Below, piece after piece: positions 26,387 through 35,183 of a DNA stretch of 64,000 nt. The stretch covers positions 9,873 through 73,872 of the forward strand of contig CAZEHA010000010.1 of assembly GCA_964511665.1 (NCBI GenBank), in the 5' to 3' direction. The position numbers were made by a program, and so were the translations under genes. The number at the start of each line of letters is the position of its first letter. The stretch's first letter is position 1. The notes beneath the pieces were generated by a model. The model ran no database searches. It saw nothing but the letters and a program-made list of their open reading frames with translations, and was not told the origin of the DNA. The DNA is from JAGOEF01 sp964511665 (GTDB lineage: Bacteria > Bacteroidota > Bacteroidia > Bacteroidales > ML635J-15).

Positions 26387-28795
26387 CTAGAACTTCACCA
26401 CGATTCCGCCCAAGAAATGACGCCCTGCCTGTGGGTAATAATACGACCAGGTTTGTTCCACACCCTGTTCGAACCACAAACCACCATAAGCATTACTCGA
26501 ATACATAGCGTTAAACACATTGTTTACGGCCAACCTGACAGAGAATTCTTTACATAGTTTCGAAAGTATCCGATAGTCGAATTGCAGATTGTTTACCCAA
26601 TAGGCATCGAGCTTGCGCTGCGCATTCATGGTATTATCAAAATACTGTGAGCCGACGTATTTTGAAGAAAACGAAACATCGAAGTTTTTAAAAGCATTCC
26701 ACTGAATCACAGCTGCACCAACAATGGCCGGAGAATAAGCAATATCGGTATTTCCCAAATCAACAGGCAGGTAATCTTCGTTCCATTCGGCATCGTAGTG
26801 TGCAGCCCATTGCACATAATTCATGATTTTGTTGCGACTCAGGCTAATGTTTCCGTTCAATTGCAAGCCGGCAAACAATTGCACACCGGCACTTAATTCA
26901 ATGCCTGCCCGATAGCTTTCGGGCACATTTGTCATAATATCGTAGCCTACCGAGCTCTTTTCTCCTGTGGGTACAATCTGATCGATATAATCCATATAAT
27001 ACAAATTCACCGAAGCCAGCAATGGCCCGCTGCGATAACTCCAACCCAGTTCATAGTCGTAAAGTCGTTCGCGTTGTGGGATTCGGTTTTCATCTCCCAC
27101 AGCATCCTCAAAATTGGCACGCGTAGGCTCACGGTGTCCGGTGGCAAACGAAACATAGGCCATCATCTTGCTGCTGATTTCGTAGAATAAGCCGGCTTTA
27201 GGATTAAAAAATCTGAACGTATGCGCCTGATCGAGAATTTTCTGCGACCCGTCGGGCATTAGGTCGTCATCAACACCGGCCATATTATACAGAATATGAC
27301 GGTATTGCAAATCGGTGTAGAAATTCAATGCTTCGGTAAGCTGATAATTGCATTTAATAAAATGGCTGATATCGGTTTTTGTGCCTGTGTTTCGATAGTA
27401 TTCGTGATTTGCTTCGCTGTCGAAAGCTGTCCTCATCCAGATAATATTACCAAAATGCTGACCATCGTAACGATTTACTGCTCCTCCCAATATGGTTTGC
27501 AAGCGATTGTTGTTGTAACTCAACGAATAGGTGGCACCATAAAAATCGTTTGCCATCATTTTTCTGATTATCAGATCGGAACTGGTATCGATATCGAATC
27601 CGAAACCGAGCAGATTTTCGTCTTGTTCATACTGCTCATAATATCCGTCGCCACGTGTATAGTGCAGGGCAGCGTTTAAGCTGAAATCGTGCTTAAGCTC
27701 TTTGGTAAACAACAGGTGATAGTGGGTTTGCACGTAGTTATCGGTTTGGTTTTCGTAGTAACGACGCACACCTGCCTGATCGTAGTATTCGCCGGCCGGA
27801 TTGTAGCGGCGGTTGGTTTCGAGACTATCAGATGGCACACCCCACCAGCTTATTCCGGTTTTTTCGCGACCATGTATCACATTTGCCCTAATCAGTGTTG
27901 AGGCGTTGCGCCAGGCTCCTGTAAAAAAAAGAGAACTGTGGTCAGATCCGGAGTACTCAACATAACCATCGCTATTCAGTTTCGAAGCTCTCATATCGAA
28001 CGAGAACCCGTTATCCATAATACCTGTTCCGGCCGAAAAGTTTTTTTTACATGTATTGAAACTACCGGCAAACAATTGCACCCCCGCATAGGGTTTTCGC
28101 TCGGTAATATGCGTTTCGAAGTTCATAGTAGCACCAAAAGCTGCAGGTCCGTTGCCCGAAGTTCCCACACCGCGCTGTATCTGCAAACTGCTCACCGAAG
28201 AAGAAAAATCGGGCATATTTACCCAGAAAATACTCTGTGATTCGGCATCGTTGAGCGGGATTCCGTTTACCGTAACATTGATGCGAGTGGCATCGGTTCC
28301 ACGCACCCTGAAGTTGGTGTATCCGATTCCGTTTCCTGCCTCACTGGTTGCCACAAACGCGGGTGTGAGCTCTAGCATATAGGGTATGTCCGACAGCGAA
28401 TTGCGCTGCTGTAATTCTTCGCGCGATATGTTAACATAGGCGGTTGGCGACTTGGCTCCTGCACGGGTGGCACTTACCACCACCTCATCGGTAAGAATGG
28501 TGAGTGGTAACATATTAATCTTCAATGGCTGACTATGCTTGCGTGTTTCAGTAAGTATTTCTACAGTTTCGTATCCCATATAGCTGAACTGCAGTGTATA
28601 CTTTCCCGGCTTCAGGTGAAGCGAAAAGGCTCCGCCCTCATCGCTTACTGTGCCAAACGAAGTTCCCAATACCACAACATTAACTGCTTTTAGCGGCTTC
28701 TCGTTTTCGTTGCAAACCACACCTTGTATGGTTTGCGATAAACATGTAGCAGCAACCGCAACACTCATGCTGAATAATAAAAAAAAGCGTCTCAT
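26387..28795 (-). CDS. TonB-dependent receptor, probably for thiamine
   Basis: The 802-residue outer-membrane protein has a signal peptide (MRRFFLLFSMSVAVAATCLS), a carboxypeptidase-D-like N-terminal domain (about residues 23-105), a plug domain (RGTDATRINVTVNGIPLNDAESQ region) and a 22-strand barrel ending in the aromatic residue pattern LGGIVVKF. Such receptors import scarce ligands using TonB energy. The directly upstream TPP riboswitch (28864-28942) implies thiamine or a precursor as ligand and repression when TPP is plentiful. No thiamine biosynthesis, PnuT or thiamine pyrophosphokinase gene follows. I chose the ATG at 28795; the longer frame starts at a TTG. Confidence 0.92.
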   Translation of the reverse strand: MRRFFLLFSMSVAVAATCLSQTIQGVVCNENEKPLKAVNVVVLGTSFGTVSDEGGAFSLHLKPGKYTLQFSYMGYETVEILTETRKHSQPLKINMLPLTILTDEVVVSATRAGAKSPTAYVNISREELQQRNSLSDIPYMLELTPAFVATSEAGNGIGYTNFRVRGTDATRINVTVNGIPLNDAESQSIFWVNMPDFSSSVSSLQIQRGVGTSGNGPAAFGATMNFETHITERKPYAGVQLFAGSFNTCKKNFSAGTGIMDNGFSFDMRASKLNSDGYVEYSGSDHSSLFFTGAWRNASTLIRANVIHGREKTGISWWGVPSDSLETNRRYNPAGEYYDQAGVRRYYENQTDNYVQTHYHLLFTKELKHDFSLNAALHYTRGDGYYEQYEQDENLLGFGFDIDTSSDLIIRKMMANDFYGATYSLSYNNNRLQTILGGAVNRYDGQHFGNIIWMRTAFDSEANHEYYRNTGTKTDISHFIKCNYQLTEALNFYTDLQYRHILYNMAGVDDDLMPDGSQKILDQAHTFRFFNPKAGLFYEISSKMMAYVSFATGHREPTRANFEDAVGDENRIPQRERLYDYELGWSYRSGPLLASVNLYYMDYIDQIVPTGEKSSVGYDIMTNVPESYRAGIELSAGVQLFAGLQLNGNISLSRNKIMNYVQWAAHYDAEWNEDYLPVDLGNTDIAYSPAIVGAAVIQWNAFKNFDVSFSSKYVGSQYFDNTMNAQRKLDAYWVNNLQFDYRILSKLCKEFSVRLAVNNVFNAMYSSNAYGGLWFEQGVEQTWSYYYPQAGRHFLGGIVVKF

Positions 28796-28863
28796 TACAA
28801 AAAAGTTTAAGTTCGACAAAACGTTTTTTCTGTCAAGGGTTGGAGCATAACGGTAAAAGACTG

Positions 28864-28942
28864 CTTATCTCCCTACGCCGGCATTATCCGGATCAGGTTC
28901 TAAGGGTATAATCTCAGCCGTTTTCTGGCACCCCTGTCAAAA
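28864..28942 (-). ncRNA. TPP (THI element) riboswitch
   Basis: Read on the minus strand the region contains all conserved TPP aptamer blocks in order: GGGGTGCC, then GGCTGAGA, then TACCCTT, GAACCTGATCCGGATAATG, and CCGGCGTAGGGA. CTGAGA and the CCTGATCCGGATAATGCC run are the pyrimidine- and pyrophosphate-sensing helices. The aptamer lies about 70 nt upstream of the TonB receptor start. In Bacteroidota such elements commonly control outer-membrane thiamine receptors, probably by closing translation or transcription when TPP binds. I see no obvious separate terminator hairpin in the remaining 70 nt. Confidence 0.96.
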
Positions 28943-29165
28943 AAGTAATACGCTGCAAAAATACAGTTTTCTTATGTAAGCACAAAAACATTTTTCGTTT
29001 TTGGAACATGTTTTTGCATTTTTAGCGCATTAAACAATCAGAACTAATTAAAGCATTTCGGAAGAGATTTCGGTAACAGTAAAACCGATTGAAGAAAATG
29101 GGTAGTTATGTAAACCCATACCAATATAAGCCCGGTAAAAAGCATTTCTTCCGATGCACTATTTT
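28943..29165. other. Intergenic stretch with no recognised feature
   Basis: Between the riboswitch and the terminator of the next gene I see no ORF with a plausible start and product, and no repeat. It probably includes the promoter for the riboswitch transcript (AT-rich, about 28950-29010). Confidence 0.4.
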
Positions 29166-29201
29166 GTAAAAAAACTGCATAAGTATGTTTCTTATGCAGT
29201 T
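29166..29201 (-). terminator. Intrinsic terminator of the coiled-coil gene
   Basis: On the minus strand AACTGCATAAG pairs with CTTATGCAGTT (29173-29183 and 29191-29201; 11 perfect bp, 7-nt loop) and is followed by a T run. It lies 40 nt past the stop of the coiled-coil gene at 29241. Confidence 0.85.
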
Positions 29202-29240
29202 CGATGAACATATCGCAACTACTTGTTGCTTCGGTAATGC

Positions 29241-29936
29241 TTACTCTTGAAGCGTTTTATCGAGTTCTTCTACTTCTTTTTTCTGTTTATCGACCAGCGA
29301 TTGCATATATTGCACTTTCTCTTCGGCAGCTGCAATACGTGTGCGTTTTTCGGCAGCTACTTCTTTGGTAATTTCACCGGCCTTTTCCTGAGCATCTACT
29401 TTATTACGGGCATTGGCAATTTTATCGCGATTCTGCTGAATTTGTAATTCTTGGGCCTCAATGCGTTGCATTACCATTTCTTTTTTTGCTTTGGCTTCGG
29501 CTTTGGCGGTTGATGCACGCTGCTCGCCATATTCTTTGCCTTTATCTTGGGCCTTGTTTACTGCCGCATCGGACTTCTGTTCGCCTTGCTTCTTCTCCTC
29601 TTTTATTGCCGAGTGTGCTTCGTTGGTTTTTGCATCAGCTTTTTCAACAGCCTTTTCGGCCTTGTCGAGAGCCTTATCGGCCTTTTGCTCGGCCTTTTCA
29701 AGCTTTTTTTCAACTTTGTTTTCTATTTGCTTTTCGGTTTTTGCAGCATCCTTTTCCAATTGTTTCACATCCTGCTGCACCTCGTTGGTAAGCTCCGGCT
29801 TTTTCCCTTTATCGAGATTTTTATCGTTTTGGGTTTCGTTTTGGGTTGCAGGTTTTTGCCCTTTTGGCAAGTTTTGGGCTGTAGCCACAACACTCAATGC
29901 AGATAGTACTGCGATTATTGCAAAAATATTTTTCAT
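29241..29936 (-). CDS. Lys/Glu/Ala-rich secreted coiled-coil protein
   Basis: The 231-residue protein has a signal peptide (residues 1-20, ending VATA). The rest is extremely rich in K, E, A, D and Q. Residues about 50-120 form a highly charged heptad-like coil with repeated EKA-type units (DKALDKAEKAVEKADAK), then a basic linker, then a second helix region (about 155-231) ending ELDKTLQE. I recognise no family. It is probably periplasmic and elongated. It is followed by a strong terminator, preceded by a small acidic lipoprotein gene 10 nt upstream, and these two plus the next gene may form one transcript. Confidence 0.7.
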   Translation of the reverse strand: MKNIFAIIAVLSALSVVATAQNLPKGQKPATQNETQNDKNLDKGKKPELTNEVQQDVKQLEKDAAKTEKQIENKVEKKLEKAEQKADKALDKAEKAVEKADAKTNEAHSAIKEEKKQGEQKSDAAVNKAQDKGKEYGEQRASTAKAEAKAKKEMVMQRIEAQELQIQQNRDKIANARNKVDAQEKAGEITKEVAAEKRTRIAAAEEKVQYMQSLVDKQKKEVEELDKTLQE

Positions 29937-29946
29937 AGTAATTTGA

Positions 29947-30153
29947 TTAAATGTCGTTTAACAATTCGTCGATTTCGTTTTGAGTGGCTTCGATTTCCTC
30001 TTCGGCAACCTGCATGGTTTCGTCGAGCTTTTGTGTTGTTTCTTCTATAGCCTGAGTTTTCTTCTCGGTGGCTTCATCATTTTTCTTTTCGGCAGTTCCC
30101 GAACAAGCAAATACAAAGCATAAGGGCAATGCAAACCATAATAATTTTTTCAT
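29947..30153 (-). CDS. Small acidic lipoprotein
   Basis: The 68-residue protein has a signal peptide and the lipobox FVFAC, with Cys17 as the predicted lipid site. The mature 51 residues are acidic and Gln/Glu-rich and would form one amphipathic helix (EETTQKLDETMQVAEEEIEA). No family is recognised; the size recalls small coiled-coil lipoproteins such as Lpp in principle only. It lies 10 nt before the larger coiled-coil gene, so an interaction is possible but not shown. Confidence 0.65.
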   Translation of the reverse strand: MKKLLWFALPLCFVFACSGTAEKKNDEATEKKTQAIEETTQKLDETMQVAEEEIEATQNEIDELLNDI

Positions 30154-30188
30154 AATCAGCTGTTTTAATTTATATAAGTGGTTTTCGA

Positions 30189-30578
30189 CTAATATATTTC
30201 GAAATACACCTTGCTATTCGCATTGGTTTTTTGTTCTATGGTAACTTCTGAACCATTCGATTTCGACTTCCATTTCATATTAGTTACAGCATTATAACCT
30301 GAATTATAGCTATTTACTATTTCCATGTACACTTTTTCGTTGGCCGGAAACACATAACAAATTACACACACGGCATTTTCGTCGAACACATAGGTTACCG
30401 ATATGTCTTTCGACTCAGAAACCAAAAACATCTGGCCGTTTTCGTTAATACCCGAACCGGTTATTTCGGTTTTATACTCCGATTGAATTTGGTCGAACGA
30501 CAATCCAATCTTATCCACTTGCCCAAAAACCATAGATATTGCGAACATTAACACGCTAAAAATCATCATCTTTTTCAT
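30189..30578 (-). CDS. Small secreted protein of unknown function
   Basis: The 129-residue protein has a signal peptide (MKKMMIFSVLMFAISMVFGQ) and a compact beta-rich mature part: GLSFDQIQSEY, ISVTYVFDENAVCVICYVFP, then WKSKSNGSEVTIEQKT. The last strand is short and ends at EIY. It has two cysteines close together (CVIC). I recognise no family. I placed the start at the ATG at 30578 because it begins the signal peptide; the longer frame would add nine residues. It lies 35 nt upstream of the lipoprotein gene on the same strand. Confidence 0.6.
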   Translation of the reverse strand: MKKMMIFSVLMFAISMVFGQVDKIGLSFDQIQSEYKTEITGSGINENGQMFLVSESKDISVTYVFDENAVCVICYVFPANEKVYMEIVNSYNSGYNAVTNMKWKSKSNGSEVTIEQKTNANSKVYFEIY

Positions 30579-30755
30579 AATAGTCTTATTTAAGTTACAA
30601 TTCATTCACTATAAATTACATCGAATACAGTTCAATAAAATCAAATCATCGTAAAATCAATCAGCTACGAATATACAAAAAATTTATCAATTACAAATTT
30701 CGTGTTGAATTATCAATTTGCATAAAGAATATAAACGTAAATTCGAGACAATTTG

Positions 30756-30763
30756 TATTTTTG
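30756..30763 (+). promoter_or_regulatory. Putative -7 box for the amidase gene (TATTTTTG)
   Basis: TATTTTTG fits TAnnTTTG and lies 47 nt before the amidase ATG at 30811. No correctly spaced TTTG is present at -33. Confidence 0.35.
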
Positions 30764-30810
30764 CAGTAGAACTATGTTCGTTCAGAGTATGTGATTTTAT
30801 TAAAATTGTG

Positions 30811-31824
30811 ATGTTCATGCGTTTTTTTCTTGTTTTTATATCCTTTCTGTTTTTTGCCTGCCACAGCATTTATGCGCAATGCGATACTGTAAAAGTAGAA
30901 GCACAAAAAGGCGAAGGCGTGTATGCCTTGCTGCGTCGCATGGGGTTTGATGCCGGTTATTACGATGAATTTGTATTGACGAATCGCGATAACATGGGGA
31001 AAGACAACAGTTTGATTGCGGGTAAAATATATAGATTACCCTGCGTCCCTGTTGAAACAATAAGCCTGGATGAAGAAACAGAGACATCATCAAAACTTCG
31101 CGATACAGCTGATATTATTGTTGATTCTTTACTTTTTGGAGCGGTTTATTACCTGATTTCGGGTCACGGAGGCCCTGACCCTGGAGCAGTAAGCTATGTG
31201 GATGGGAATATGATATGCGAAGACGAATATGCATACGATATTAGCTTGCGCCTGAAATACCAGATTGAGCAACATGGTGGCAAGGTGTATATGATAGTGA
31301 CTGACCCCGACGACAGTATTCGCAACGACAGGTTTTTGAAACACGACACCGATGAATTGTGCTATCCGAATCTGGAAATCCCCCGCGATCAGAATAAACG
31401 ACTACAGCAACGCATTGATGCTATAAATGCCCTCTACGACAGCATTGGTGCTGCTACACATCAGCGGGTAGTGGAAATCCACCTCGACTCGCGCCCCGAC
31501 AGCAAAAACCTTGATGTATATTTTTATCACCACACATCGAGCATGAAAGGGAAAAAACTGGCCGAAATCATGCTCGAAACATTTAAGGCTAAGTATAAAG
31601 AGCACCAGCCCAATCGGGTTTACAACGGAACCGTAACACCCCGAAGTCTTATGGTGCTGCGTAAAACTAAACCTGTTGGTGTTTTTATGGAATTGGGCAA
31701 TATTGCCAATGCCCGCGATCAGAAACGATTTCTGAATCACAACAACCGTGAAGCGCTGGCAAAATGGATTTGCGCCGGACTGATTACCGAATTTGAATAT
31801 TACAAATGTGAGAAAATTGAATAA
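30811..31824 (+). CDS. N-acetylmuramoyl-L-alanine amidase (Amidase_3)
   Basis: The 337-residue protein starts with a signal peptide (MFMRFFLVFISFLFFACHSIYA). The region after it (about residues 25-75) looks LysM-like. The amidase_3 catalytic fold occupies roughly residues 110-330, with the zinc ligands in ISGHGGPDPGA (His), EDEYAYD (Glu) and VEIHLDS (His) and the catalytic Glu in VFMELGNIANARD. Such enzymes cut the bond between MurNAc and the stem peptide in the periplasm during cell division or remodelling. I chose the ATG at 30811 because an upstream TTG start would put 31 non-signal residues before the signal peptide. Confidence 0.87.
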   Translation: MFMRFFLVFISFLFFACHSIYAQCDTVKVEAQKGEGVYALLRRMGFDAGYYDEFVLTNRDNMGKDNSLIAGKIYRLPCVPVETISLDEETETSSKLRDTADIIVDSLLFGAVYYLISGHGGPDPGAVSYVDGNMICEDEYAYDISLRLKYQIEQHGGKVYMIVTDPDDSIRNDRFLKHDTDELCYPNLEIPRDQNKRLQQRIDAINALYDSIGAATHQRVVEIHLDSRPDSKNLDVYFYHHTSSMKGKKLAEIMLETFKAKYKEHQPNRVYNGTVTPRSLMVLRKTKPVGVFMELGNIANARDQKRFLNHNNREALAKWICAGLITEFEYYKCEKIE

Positions 31825-31865
31825 TTACTTAACAAATTTGTAACAATTCCTTTGTTTTATCGTGA

Positions 31866-31873
31866 TATTTTTG
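31866..31873 (+). promoter_or_regulatory. Putative -7 box of the glycogen cassette (TATTTTTG)
   Basis: TATTTTTG fits TAnnTTTG and lies 40 nt upstream of the debranching enzyme ATG at 31914. TTTG occurs at 31851-31854 and 31837-31840, but neither spacing is ideal. Confidence 0.4.
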
Positions 31874-31913
31874 TATTTTTAAAAACTTTATACTTAATAG
31901 TTATAACCCTGAT

Positions 31914-33866
31914 ATGTCGTATATTCGATTTACAAAAGACGAACTGATTAATTTGGAGTTTTCGCTATCGCGCGAACTCATTCGCACCAACAGGGCAGGT
32001 TCGTATGCCAGCACCAGCATTATTGGGTGTAATACCCGCAAATATCATGGGCTGCTGGTTTGCCCTATGCCACAAATTGACGGAGAACGCCACGTATTGC
32101 TGTCGTCGGTTGACGAAACGGTTATGCAGCATGGCGCAGCATTTAATCTTTCAATACACAAATACCCCGGGATGTACGATCCTAAGGGGCATAAATATGC
32201 ACGAGAATTCTTTGCCGAGCCTATTCCTACGCTCATTTACCGTGTGGGCGGAGTTGTTCTACGCAAAGAACAACTTTTTTCGGTAAAAGCCGAAAGAATT
32301 ATGACCCGCTACACCCTGCTCGAAGCCAACAGCGAAACTATCCTGCGTCTGAAACCCTTTTTGGCATTTCGCAGCGTACATTCACTTACCCGCGAAAACC
32401 TGGATATAAACACAAAATATCAAAAATGCGGCAATGGCATTTCGATGTCGCTATATGAACCCTACAAACCGGTTTTCATGCAGTTTTCGAAACATATCGA
32501 CTATGTGCATGTGCCACACTGGTACTATAACATCGAATACATCGAAGATCAAAAGGCAGGGCATAATTATCAGGAAGACTTGTTTGTACCCGGATATTTC
32601 GAAATACCAATTGCTCGTGGCGAAAGCATTGTTTTTGCAGCAGGCCTCGAAGAAACGAATCCGTCGGTACTCGACACATTATTTATCAACGAAATCAACG
32701 CACGCACACCCCGTAATTCCTACCTGAATTGTTTACAGAATTCGGCACAGCAGTTTCTTGTAAAAAACAACTCAAAATACGAAGTAATAGCCGGGTTCCC
32801 TTGGTTTGGAAGCTGGGGGCGCGACACGTTTATTTCTGTATGCGGGCTGTTCCTCACTCAGGGCGATTTCGAGACTGCAAAAAACATTCTGGTCTCAGCC
32901 GGCGATAAATTGAAAGACGGCTTATTCCCCAATCTGGAATCGGGCAAAGAAGCGGTGTATAATGCTGCCGATGCATCGTTGTGGTACTTCTATGCAGTGC
33001 AGCAATATCTCAGTTTTACCAATGATATAGAATCGGTAAAAAACCATTTTTATGCTGCCATGCAAAATATTTTTAATGCCTATTGCAATGGCACGCATTA
33101 CAATATAAAAAAACACGACAACGAATTGATTTATGCAGGCAGCAACAATGTTGCCTTAACCTGGATGGATGTTGTTATCGACAATGAACCTGTTACCCAA
33201 CGAGGTGGTTATACTGTAGAAATAAACGCATTGTGGTATAATGCTGTTTGTTTTTTAATAGAGTGCGCAGGTCTTGTCATCGATCAAGACTTTGTTAGAG
33301 AAAACCATCAGTTACCCGAGCAAATCAGAAATGCTTTTAACAACATGTTTTGGGATGAAAAGAGAAAATACCTTGCCGATTATCACAACAACGGCTATAC
33401 CGATTGGAAGGTACGTCCCAATATGATATTTGCAGCTTCGCTTCCTTATAAGGTAATTGACGAAGATATTGCATGTGCGGTTACCGAAAAGGTAAAGAAT
33501 TATCTGCTTACACCCAGGGGATTGCGCAGCCTCTCTCCCAACGATCCCGATTATCGGGGCACCTACGACGGCGTTCAGGAAAACATGGACAGAGCCTATC
33601 ATCAGGGTACTGTGTGGCCATGGCTTCTCGGTTTCTTTTGCGATGCATGGCTTGGCATTTATGGTAAGAGCGGCTTAAACATGATTGAACGTTTATTCAA
33701 TGGCTTTGAAGATGAGATGACCCGGCATGGCATTGGCACAATTTCGGAAGTGTACGATGGCGACCCGCCACACTTACCGGGCGGAGCCATTTCTCAGGCA
33801 TGGAATGTAGCCGAATTGTTGAGAATAGAGTATCTCATCAGAAAATATAAGGAGGACAGCCTATGA
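31914..33866 (+). CDS. Glycogen debranching enzyme (amylo-alpha-1,6-glucosidase type)
   Basis: The 650-residue cytoplasmic protein has the N-terminal GDE_N-like beta domain (SRELIRTNRAGSYASTSIIGCNTRKYHGLL, residues about 18-48) and the C-terminal (alpha/alpha)6 barrel with WFGSWGRDTFIS near residue 300, ending with PWLLGFF and SEVYDGDPPHLPGGAISQAWNVAE. These motifs are typical of archaeal/bacterial glucosidase-only debranching enzymes. It should remove alpha-1,6 branch stubs during glycogen breakdown. It is the first gene of the four-gene glycogen cassette; the next start overlaps its stop by 4 nt (ATGA). Confidence 0.92.
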   Translation: MSYIRFTKDELINLEFSLSRELIRTNRAGSYASTSIIGCNTRKYHGLLVCPMPQIDGERHVLLSSVDETVMQHGAAFNLSIHKYPGMYDPKGHKYAREFFAEPIPTLIYRVGGVVLRKEQLFSVKAERIMTRYTLLEANSETILRLKPFLAFRSVHSLTRENLDINTKYQKCGNGISMSLYEPYKPVFMQFSKHIDYVHVPHWYYNIEYIEDQKAGHNYQEDLFVPGYFEIPIARGESIVFAAGLEETNPSVLDTLFINEINARTPRNSYLNCLQNSAQQFLVKNNSKYEVIAGFPWFGSWGRDTFISVCGLFLTQGDFETAKNILVSAGDKLKDGLFPNLESGKEAVYNAADASLWYFYAVQQYLSFTNDIESVKNHFYAAMQNIFNAYCNGTHYNIKKHDNELIYAGSNNVALTWMDVVIDNEPVTQRGGYTVEINALWYNAVCFLIECAGLVIDQDFVRENHQLPEQIRNAFNNMFWDEKRKYLADYHNNGYTDWKVRPNMIFAASLPYKVIDEDIACAVTEKVKNYLLTPRGLRSLSPNDPDYRGTYDGVQENMDRAYHQGTVWPWLLGFFCDAWLGIYGKSGLNMIERLFNGFEDEMTRHGIGTISEVYDGDPPHLPGGAISQAWNVAELLRIEYLIRKYKEDSL

Positions 33867-35155
33867 AAGTGCTCATGTTTGGATGGGAATTTCCTCCACA
33901 TATTTCGGGAGGACTGGGAACTGCCTGCTATGGTTTAACAAAAGCCCTGTCGCATTTTAATGTTGATATGATTTTTGTTGTTCCAAAACTATTTGGTGAA
34001 GAAAATGCCCCCTTTATGAAACTGCGCGAAGCCGAAAGCGTTGACATAATTCACGAAGAAGCCGAACAGCAAATCATTTGGGATAAGCTTCAATATATCG
34101 AAGTGGGCAGCCGCCTGATTCCATACCTCGACCCCGAAATCTACCACACGCTTTTCGAGAATACGGTGCTTAACTCCGAAGAAATTAAACACCGCATTTT
34201 CACCGAACGCTTTCGGTTTTCGGGTGAATACGGACCTAATTTACTGGAAGAAGTTTCTCGTTATGCCATAATAGCATCGGTAATAGCCGCGCAACACAGT
34301 TTCGATGTTATTCATGCACACGACTGGCTTACCTACGCAGCCGGAATTGCGGCCCGCGAAGTATCAGGCAAGCCTCTTATTATTCATGTACATGCAACCG
34401 AATTCGACCGCAGCGGCGAAAACATTAACAGAAATGTTTACGAAATCGAAAAACGCGGCATGATGGCGGCCGACAAAATTATCACTGTAAGTAACCTTAC
34501 TCGCCGCACAGTAATCGAAAAATACGGAATCAACGAAGATAAGGTTATAACTGTGTACAACGGAGTGCAATCGAACAATTTCAAAGAGCCTGACTTCGAA
34601 AAGGGTGTAAAAGAAAAAATTGTAACTTTTTTGGGAAGAATTACCTATCAGAAAGGACCCGATTATTTTGTTGAAGCTGCCAATTTGGTAATAGAAAGAG
34701 ATCCAAATGTTCGTTTTGTTATGGCAGGAAGTGGCGACATGTTGCAGCGCATGATTAAGCGCGTGGCCAAACTAGGAATTGCCGACAAATTTCATTTCAC
34801 CGGCTTTTTACGCGGCAGCGATGTTCACCGAATGTTTGCTATCAGCGATGTGTATGTGATGCCATCGGTTTCGGAGCCTTTCGGGATATCACCGCTCGAA
34901 GCCATGACAGCCAATGTTCCCGTTGTAATTTCGAAACAATCGGGAGTGTCGGAAGTATTGAAACATGCCATCAAAATCGACTTCTGGGATATTGAAGAAA
35001 TGGCTGATTCAATCTACGGATTGCTGCATTACGATGGACTGACAAATATGTTTAAGAAATACGGCAAAACCGAAGTTGAACAATTAAAATGGGATCATGC
35101 TGCTTTCAGAGTAAAAGAGATATATGAATCACTAATTAATAATAAGCCGGTGTAA
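33863..35155 (+). CDS. GT4 glycosyltransferase, glycogen/maltodextrin synthase-like
   Basis: The 430-residue GT-B enzyme starts MKVLMFGWEFPPHISGGLGTACYGL, the synthase-type glycine loop. The acceptor half has HAHDWLTY, and the donor half has FLGRITYQKGPDYFVEAA and the C-terminal EPFGISPLEAMTANVPVV (EX7E motif). It probably moves glucose from a nucleotide sugar to an alpha-1,4-glucan or an oligosaccharide primer. Members of this subfamily accompany GH57 and debranching genes in Bacteroidota. It overlaps the debranching enzyme by 4 nt and is 28 nt before the GH57 gene. The precise donor (ADP- or UDP-glucose) cannot be read from sequence. Confidence 0.87.
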   Translation: MKVLMFGWEFPPHISGGLGTACYGLTKALSHFNVDMIFVVPKLFGEENAPFMKLREAESVDIIHEEAEQQIIWDKLQYIEVGSRLIPYLDPEIYHTLFENTVLNSEEIKHRIFTERFRFSGEYGPNLLEEVSRYAIIASVIAAQHSFDVIHAHDWLTYAAGIAAREVSGKPLIIHVHATEFDRSGENINRNVYEIEKRGMMAADKIITVSNLTRRTVIEKYGINEDKVITVYNGVQSNNFKEPDFEKGVKEKIVTFLGRITYQKGPDYFVEAANLVIERDPNVRFVMAGSGDMLQRMIKRVAKLGIADKFHFTGFLRGSDVHRMFAISDVYVMPSVSEPFGISPLEAMTANVPVVISKQSGVSEVLKHAIKIDFWDIEEMADSIYGLLHYDGLTNMFKKYGKTEVEQLKWDHAAFRVKEIYESLINNKPV

Positions 35156-35183
35156 TACCCCGGACCCTATAATACATTGCGAT

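Noticed and set aside
28864..28942. Possible cobalamin riboswitch or simple attenuator
   Set aside because: The order of CTGAGA, ACCCTT and CCTGATCCGGATAATGCC is specific for the TPP aptamer.
29461..29946. Long plus-strand Phe/Ser/Ala-rich ORF antisense to the coiled-coil gene
   Set aside because: It is the mirror of Lys/Glu/Ala codons; the minus-strand gene has a signal peptide, good context and a terminator.
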